In this document: positions 58,230-64,000 of the stretch, piece by piece
How positions within the stretch are numbered: position 1 is the stretch's first letter
Layout: every line of letters begins with the position of its first letter
Assembly: GCA_030159075.1 (NCBI GenBank)
Contig: BROG01000235.1
Span: 496,001 to 560,000 of the forward strand
DNA: 64,000 bases
Direction: 5' to 3'
Origin: Atrina japonica
Taxonomy: Eukaryota; Mollusca; Bivalvia; Pterioida; Pinnidae
The notes under the pieces: generated by a model
The model's database searches: none
The model's input: only the letters and a program-made list of their open reading frames with translations
Told to the model about the DNA's origin: nothing
Made by a program: the position numbers and the translations under genes

Positions 58230-59246
58230 TACAGTGAACCCACTTTACAACGATATTCATTATAACTGAATATTTATTATCTGACCAGAATTGCTTGGGA
58301 ACAAACGTACATGTACATAAAAAGTACTCATTACAACAGAATATTCGGTATCCCACTCCAACATTAGATTCCGGGAACAAATATACAAAACTCAATGTAA
58401 ATAAACTCTTTACAACGGCATAACATTACAGTAGAACCCACCTGCTGATCATGCTATTGTTTTCAGTCTTGATTTTCTTCAGGGTTGAGATCACGGTTAA
58501 AAATAATTGTGTGAATAAAACAATAACACCGTCAATTTTTCTCTAATCTGCACTAATAGGTGATGGCCTAGGTGTTAATGATTAGCGCTTGAATCATCCT
58601 TACATTTACAGTAGGCTGTAGGCCTAATATTTATAAATAATCGGTAGGTTTCGTTCGAACTGAAGTGACAGGAAGAGAAATACAAGATGTGTGCAAATTA
58701 AAAAAAAAGAAAAATAAATATATGAATAAAAAATATATATTGTTGACAAGTTCCGTTATGCTACATGTTTGTGCCGTTGTGGTTACAATGGCAGATCTTC
58801 AAATTACTTCAATACTTGCGATAGCCATAGACATTTTAGTAAAACTTTAAATATGAAACGCATTTTTAAGAGAATTGTATCGGCAATCGGTGAGCTTTCA
58901 ACTCAGAATAAGGAGATATACTATTACATTCAGGCATATTGTATATGATCCTTGCATTTCACGACATCACCGATTTACGATAGGCAACCGAAAAAATAAT
59001 TGTGCATTGATGTTTACAATATTAACTTACATAAATATGACAATTAAAAGGTTGAAAATAGTATGAAATAAAATAAGATTTGTTGTTGTAAGTTTATTTA
59101 TTTACATGTACATATATGCGTAAATAATACTCATTGGAGCTAATGATGAAATGCCCACCACATCAAATTCATTACAGTGACAAATTCAATATAACATCAT
59201 TCCTAACTGGGAATAAACATGGTCGTTGTAAAGAGGGTTCACTGTA
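58230..59246. mobile_element. Pogo-like non-autonomous element, about 1 kb
   Basis: The ends are TACAGTGAACCCACTTTACA and the inverse TGTAAAGAGGGTTCACTGTA, a 24-bp near-perfect TIR with TA tips. The interior has no long ORF. A second CAGTAGAACCCACC motif at about 58430 suggests a nested or shortened copy. It lies in the intron between RhoGAP exons 7 and 8. Confidence 0.7.
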
Positions 59247-59430
59247 TGCAGTATTTATTTGGTTATTTTCATTACTTTGATTCATACTTTATATAATATT
59301 CCTAATAACGCTGCAGAATAATATTTATTTTATCAGTGAAATCTGCAGTTTTATATTGGTACTTGATAGATTGATTATGCCTGGTTTTTAAAATTCACAC
59401 TTCACATCAATTTTATTTTTCTACACGCAG

Positions 59431-59614
59431 CAAAAAATGGGGCCCATCTTTTGTGAAACTATCTGGGTCCAATTTAGTGTTTTACAAAGACCAAAGGGCT
59501 GCTAAAAGTGTACCTGGATCTCCTCATGGTAGACCAGACTTCATTGTTCCTTTACCTGGAGGACAAGTAGAGAAAAATCCCAGAGATACTTCTAGTAAAA
59601 AGAATCTTATAAAG
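59431..59614 (+). CDS. ARHGAP12/27: RhoGAP exon 8: PH domain core
   Basis: This is a 184-base exon (1 + 61 codons) with acceptor TTTTTCTACACGCAG and donor ATAAAG|GTATTT. It reads NKKWGPSFVKLSGSNLVFYK, then an acidic-basic loop and SSKKNLIK. The W-x-x-x-(F/W)-V-x-L-x-G-S-x-L-x-F-(Y/T)-K run is the hallmark of the ARHGAP12/15/27 PH domain, which binds phosphoinositides and recruits the protein to membranes. If the intron were retained, the frame would continue for 22 residues (beginning VFIEPQPG) before a stop, giving a PH-truncated protein. Confidence 0.92.
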
Positions 59615-60563
59615 GTATTTATAGAACCACAGCCTGGCACCACCAAATTAAGAAAACACGCAAGTTTGGCTAATTTACTATGATTTTATGAAAACTTGCA
59701 AAAGTTATGTTGTAACTGGACATTCTATATATTCATTTGCATACAATTGTAAATAATGATAATCATTAATTTTCATTTGAAGAAAACTCAAGAAATACCC
59801 AAAAATGGTTTGAGTACTGGTACTTAAAATTTAAGTGACACGCTCAAGGTATTTTTCAAATTTTGTTGCTGGAGAAATAAAAAACAAATTACTTATTCTT
59901 TTGACGTGAATGAAAAAATAGCTTAGAACTTGGGTTTTTTTTACACTCAATTCTTTGAAATGGACGTTTGTTCCAAAAATAAATTGGCAGATAGTGATAA
60001 TTAATTTGGCATTATAAAGAGAATTTTATATTCTGTCTTTTTGTTAGTCAGAGTTATCTCCCATGTCAGCAGGTATCGATTGTGACGTCATGATTTTATG
60101 TGAGAAAACATCATCATTTTCACACAAATATATTATGTCACAATTGATAACTTCTCATTTTACACACAAACAATTGACATCTCAATCAATATCTGCTATG
60201 AGGGGCGGTCACTCTGACTAATGGAAAGACAGAATAGCAGGGAAAATATCCCCGACAAAATGTGGCATTATTTGAAGACTGGCAATAAATTGAGTGGTGA
60301 TAATTCATGAATTGACTGTATTTTGCTTCTAGGATACTATAAAAAATGATATATGGTCAACTTGGCCTTTGAGTCCTTTGGTGGTCAAACTTTAAAAATA
60401 AATGATCACTTTAAGAACACTAATGTTTCACCTGATCGTGATAACTTGACAACATTAGGTAAATGAATAACCCTCAGAAAGAAACAATGTTTCACATATA
60501 TCTGTTCATGGTGTCAGCACTAGTAGTTCTTATTTGCAAGTGACTGATTTTGTGACAACTTCA

Positions 60564-60565
<2 letters not shown>

Positions 60566-60645
<80 letters not shown>
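60566..60645. repeat. (AG)n microsatellite, 80 bases
   Basis: A pure AG run about 80 bases before the RhoGAP exon 9 acceptor; purine-only on the transcript strand. Confidence 0.95.
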
Positions 60646-60649
<4 letters not shown>

Positions 60650-60727
60650 GACAGTAAATGTTATGACAACCAAATATTGACCTTTTTGTATCTTTACAAG
60701 TCATAGTTGTATTGTATTTTGTTGCAG

Positions 60728-60826
60728 CTTACTACTAGCCATAATGACCAATATTTACTACAACTTGAAGATGAAATTTCATTACAAAACTGGTATATAC
60801 AACTGGAAATAGCTATATCAACACTG
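60728..60826 (+). CDS. ARHGAP12/27: RhoGAP exon 9: end of PH domain
   Basis: This exon has 33 codons, phase 0 to phase 0, with acceptor TTGTATTTTGTTGCAG and donor ACACTG|GTAAGG. It reads LTTSHNDQYLLQLEDEISLQ, then NWYIQLEIAISTL. The C-terminal PH helix with the invariant Trp (QNWYIQL) is clear. Joined to exon 8, the sequence KKNLIKLTT and the strand QYLLQ follow the family pattern. A long (AG)n tract ends about 80 bases upstream of the acceptor. Confidence 0.92.
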
Positions 60827-61261
60827 GTAAGGCCATATGTAACGAGTACTTATTTTGATGATTGTAATAACCTGATCTTGAAGCTTATAAACAGGATGTG
60901 GCTGATTTATCTTACACAGGGATCAGTCAACAGTTATGGAAATTTTTAACTTTAGCATGAAAAAAAAACCTTTGTGTTCACAGGTTGCTATAGAGACGTG
61001 GCATGTTTGTTTGTCGATGTTTTATGCCAATCTTGAGAATTATTAAGTTACATAGTAGTGGGCATTTAGTAGGAGCAAAAAGCCTGTTTACGATGTCTCA
61101 GGGAAAAGAAATGTTCCTTTTATAGCTAAAATGGCAAACTTTCCATATCACCAACTTAGGTTCCAGTGACTAGAGATGACAGATGTCACAATTTGATGAG
61201 TGATGCTTTCTGTATTTTCTGATGTATTTTAACTTTAACATTTTAAGAACCATCAATGCTG

Positions 61262-61735
61262 ACATCTGTATGATCTATTTAGAGGCTACCCAAAAAGCTA
61301 CCCTGTACCCTGTATGATCTATTTATAGGCTACACAGAGTTGCCCTGTACCCTGTATGATCTATTTATAGGCTACACAGAGTTGCCCTGTACCAGGTATG
61401 ATCTATTTAGAGGATACCTAGAGCTGCCCTGTACCCTGTATGATCTATTTATAGGCTACACAGAGTTGCCCTGTACCCTGTATGATCTATTTATAGGCTA
61501 CACAGAGTTGCCCTGTACCAGGATGATCTATTTATAGGCTACACAGAGTTGCCCTGTACCAGGTATGATCTATTTATAGGCTACACAGAGTTGCCCTGTA
61601 CCAGGTATGATCTATTTATAGGCTACACAGAGTTGCCCTGTACCAGGTATGATCTATTTAGAGGATACCTAGAGCTGCCCTGTACCCTGTATGATCTATT
61701 TATAGGCTACACAGAGCTGCCCTGTATGATCAACT
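61262..61735. repeat. 43-bp minisatellite, about 11 units
   Basis: The unit is TGTATGATCTATTTATAGGC followed by TACACAGAGTTGCCCTGTACC and CC or AGG variants; unit starts at 61311 and 61354 are 43 bases apart. The edges share sequence with RhoGAP exon 10. Confidence 0.92.
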
Positions 61736-61753
61736 TAACGGCTATTTTACATC

Positions 61754-61935
61754 TACAGTGGAACCTTGCTATTAAGACTACTTAACCAACTGATCCAATG
61801 TGGTCTGATTAGTGAGGTGGTCTCTTAAGTGATGTTCTATTCTTATTAAATATATATTAAGAGACTGAAAACTTGTGATCTGAAATGCGAGGTGGTCTCC
61901 TAAGTGAGATGCTCTTTAGGTGAGGTTCCACTGTA
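61754..61935. mobile_element. MITE with TACAGTGGAACCT terminal inverted repeats
   Basis: This 182-bp element begins TACAGTGGAACCTTGCTAT and ends with the inverse, GAGGTTCCACTGTA. TA at both tips fits a Tc1/mariner-type (pogo-like) target. It has no coding capacity. It sits 130 bases upstream of RhoGAP exon 10. Confidence 0.7.
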
Positions 61936-62066
61936 TATATTTTCTGACTTTTTTAAGATTCACTCAAGCATCCAGGAACTATCAATACTGATATCCTGAG
62001 CTGATTGTATCTGTATGATCTACTTAGAGACCATTTTATATATATTTGTTTTCTGACTTTTCAAAG

Positions 62067-62151
62067 GTTCACTCAAGCGTCCAAGAACCATCAATGCTGA
62101 CAATTGCAGATGATGACTCTAAAGATCAGAAGAGAAAACCATCATTCAGAC
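62067..62151 (+). CDS. ARHGAP12/27: RhoGAP exon 10: linker before RhoGAP domain
   Basis: This is an 85-base exon with acceptor TTTTCTGACTTTTCAAAG and donor TTCAGAC|GTGAGT, starting in phase 0 and ending in phase 1. It reads VHSSVQEPSMLTIADDDSKD, then QKRKPSFR. It is an acidic-then-basic linker like the one preceding the RhoGAP domain in the family. The next exon should open the RhoGAP domain but is not present before the window ends. Two broken copies of the start of this exon lie upstream, near 61958 and 61248. Confidence 0.8.
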
Positions 62152-63570
62152 GTGAGTTTCTAGATATTTTTTTTATAAAAATGAACAGCAGAAATTTTCT
62201 GTATCGACATATACAGTATTCCGTCACTAACCTTTTAGTGTCATAGTTCAACATTGTAATGTGTCCTTTGTTGTAGTGCCAATTTTTTATAATGTAGTGA
62301 TATTTACCACACTTAAGACACTACAAGATACCAAAATAAATAATCATTACCATGACTACACACATTGTTCAACCATTTGTAATAGTAGTAGACTGGGGTG
62401 TGGAAATCCTATGCCCGACACCCCACCTGTTATGTTTTTGTTCCGGTAGATGCAAAAATGCATATATCCATGCCCCTGGTAGAGCTTTGGTTCCACATGT
62501 AAAGGGCACTAGGTTTAAATTCAGGTAATGACAAATTAAATGCTGTTCAAAAACACAAGTATTTACTGTTTATTTGCCATACATACATAGGAAGTGAAGA
62601 AAACGAGGTATTTAATGAGAATTGCAACTGAGATTTTATGTCAGATACACATATCTGCTAAATGTATCGGCAGAACTCTATAATGGAAGATTGTATGGGA
62701 TGTTATCTACAGCCACTGTTATTACAGCAGGTGGCCAAAAATGTTCCTAAAAACAAAAGAGCTGATGGCATTTTAGTTTAACAACAATAAATATATAAAA
62801 AAAAAAATTCCAATTTTCTAGATATTACAGACAAAACTGTACACATTACTACAGGGTTTTCTGAATATATCTGGATACAACATATACTTTTAATGGAGCT
62901 TGAAATTATTTTAGAATCCAAATTTTATCTTCCAAAGACATTTCCTCTTTTCTTCAAGAAGCCATTAGTGATAAAAAAAAGCACAAACAGCACAGATTAT
63001 ATTTACAACAACTCATGATACAAAAGTTATTGTTAGTGTAAGCGTACCAATAAGGGAGATAAATCTTACATACAAATAGCACTCAATGATTTGACCTTAC
63101 AATGTATTTCATTATGATGTTGGCACAACACTGTTTTTTGTTTTTTTGTGTGAACATAAATATATAATCCATGTACCGGTACATAAAATATTTCATGATA
63201 GAAAATGAACAACAATACATAGAACAAACACCGTTTGTGTTCAATTTCTGAATCAAAATATTCTGCATACATGTTGAATGAAAACGCATAACCTCTGGAA
63301 ATCTTTTGGTTTCAAGAGGTCTGTGTTTGTCCATTTTTACCGGATTTGTATCTATGTCCTGGACATTCTATTGATTTATACTTCGGTATCTGAGATTTTT
63401 TATAATACAATGTAATATCATTATTAAAAATATGTTTTAACTGAAACAAAAGTTAGTGCTTAGCAATAATAGAGTACTTCAAGCCATGAAACATTGCCAA
63501 TAATCAACAGGCAATTCAAAAAATAACTCGGATTTCATGTGGCGGATCTGCAGAATGTATTAAAAAAATG
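62152..63570. other. RhoGAP intron 10
   Basis: No RhoGAP-domain exon found. 63300-63400 is an inverted partial copy of the interior of the MITE at 56839-57176. Confidence 0.45.
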
Positions 63571-63574
63571 TGTG

Positions 63575-63950
63575 AATAATAGAGTTACAACAGACTCTCA
63601 TAAGGCCAATATTATAAAGGAGACAACTCAGTAAATAAACAAATAAATGTCTTAATAATAGAGTCACAACAGACTCTCCTAAGGCCAATATTATAAAGGG
63701 GGACAACTCAGTAAATCATCAAGTAAATGTCTGAATAATAGAGTCACAACAGACTCTCATAAGGCCAATATTATAAAGGGGGACAACTCAGTAAATTAAC
63801 AAGTAAATGTCTGAATAATAGTCACAACAGACTCATAAGGCCAATATTATAAAGGGGGACAACTCAGTAAATCAATAAGTAAATGTCTGAATAATAGAGT
63901 CACAACAGACTCATAAGGCCAATATTATAAAGGGGGACAACTCAGTGTAA
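63575..63950. repeat. 79-bp tandem repeat, about 5 units
   Basis: Units carry AGAGTCACAACAGACTCTCA, AAGGCCAATATTATAAAGGG and GACAACTCAGTAAAT. Starts at 63581, 63660 and 63740 give a period of 79-80. Confidence 0.9.
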
Positions 63951-64000
63951 AACATTACACATAGATTTGAATGAATCTTGTTAAATAACTGAATTTTGTT

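Larger units (their letters stand above)
11688..62151 (+). other. ARHGAP12/27: ARHGAP12/27-family RhoGAP gene (ten exons, continues past right edge)
   Basis: This is the span of a Rho GTPase-activating protein gene with the order SH3, WW, WW, WW, PH. In vertebrate ARHGAP12, 27, 15 and 9 this array is followed by a RhoGAP domain that switches off Rac/Cdc42-type GTPases at membranes. Exons are 11688-12341, 38083-38304, 42686-42823, 48483-48563, 50475-50693, 56502-56552, 57312-57370, 59431-59614, 60728-60826 and 62067-62151. Together they encode about 597 residues, and all phases agree (0 throughout except exon 7/8, and the last exon ends in phase 1). The catalytic domain is not in the window. 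The first intron is about 25.7 kb and hosts most of the minisatellites. Invertebrates may have one ancestral gene for several vertebrate paralogues, so the exact symbol is uncertain. Confidence 0.88.

Noticed and set aside
61957..61998. Second version of RhoGAP exon 10
   Set aside because: It has an acceptor-like AAG but a TGA in the required frame after 13 codons, so it is a broken duplicate, not a mutually exclusive exon.

Overview
The window looks like nuclear DNA of a bivalve mollusc. It is AT-rich, split-gene DNA dense in minisatellites. It carries tRNA-type SINEs whose 3' end (GACGTTAAACAACAATAAAC) I recognise from bivalve genomes, and the long bivalve dispersed repeat that opens with AGCTCA-CTGAGCCGAAGG and closes near GGGCCTCTTGTTT. 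There is no sign of operons, CRISPR arrays or prokaryotic genes. No rRNA or functional tRNA gene was recognised. Almost all long ORFs fall inside tandem repeats and are not genes.

Two real genes were recovered by joining exons by hand. (1) WDR12, the ribosome-biogenesis WD-repeat protein, lies on the minus strand from about 11.2 kb leftwards. Four exons encode the N-terminal NLE domain and the lead-in to the WD40 repeats; the rest lies beyond the left edge. (2) A Rho GTPase-activating protein of the ARHGAP12/27/15/9 family lies on the plus strand from 11,688 to at least 62,151. Ten exons encode SH3, three WW modules (one degenerate) and a PH domain; the RhoGAP domain itself lies beyond the right edge. 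The two genes are head-to-head, with about 0.5 kb between their coding starts, so they probably share a bidirectional promoter.

Layout: 1-11.2 kb holds WDR12 exons in introns with MITEs. 11.2-11.7 kb is the shared promoter. 11.7-12.3 kb is ARHGAP exon 1. 12.4-38 kb is the huge first ARHGAP intron, with most minisatellites (20 bp, 32 bp, 18/24 bp with a 166-bp higher-order period, 98 bp), several MITEs, a dead mariner and a probable internal alternative first exon at 31.5 kb. 38-62.2 kb holds the WW and PH exons, SINEs and long dispersed repeats. 62.2-64 kb is intron with a 79-bp tandem repeat.

The most informative observations are an internal, phase-compatible first exon that would yield an SH3-less RhoGAP isoform; a GC-AG intron; a tryptophan shared by two WW modules across an exon junction; WDR12 exon 1 with no in-frame ATG; broken copies of ARHGAP exon 10 flanking a minisatellite; and several TIR-bearing non-autonomous element families. 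I found no evidence of an entirely new biological system. The window is an ordinary metazoan gene pair in repeat-rich DNA.
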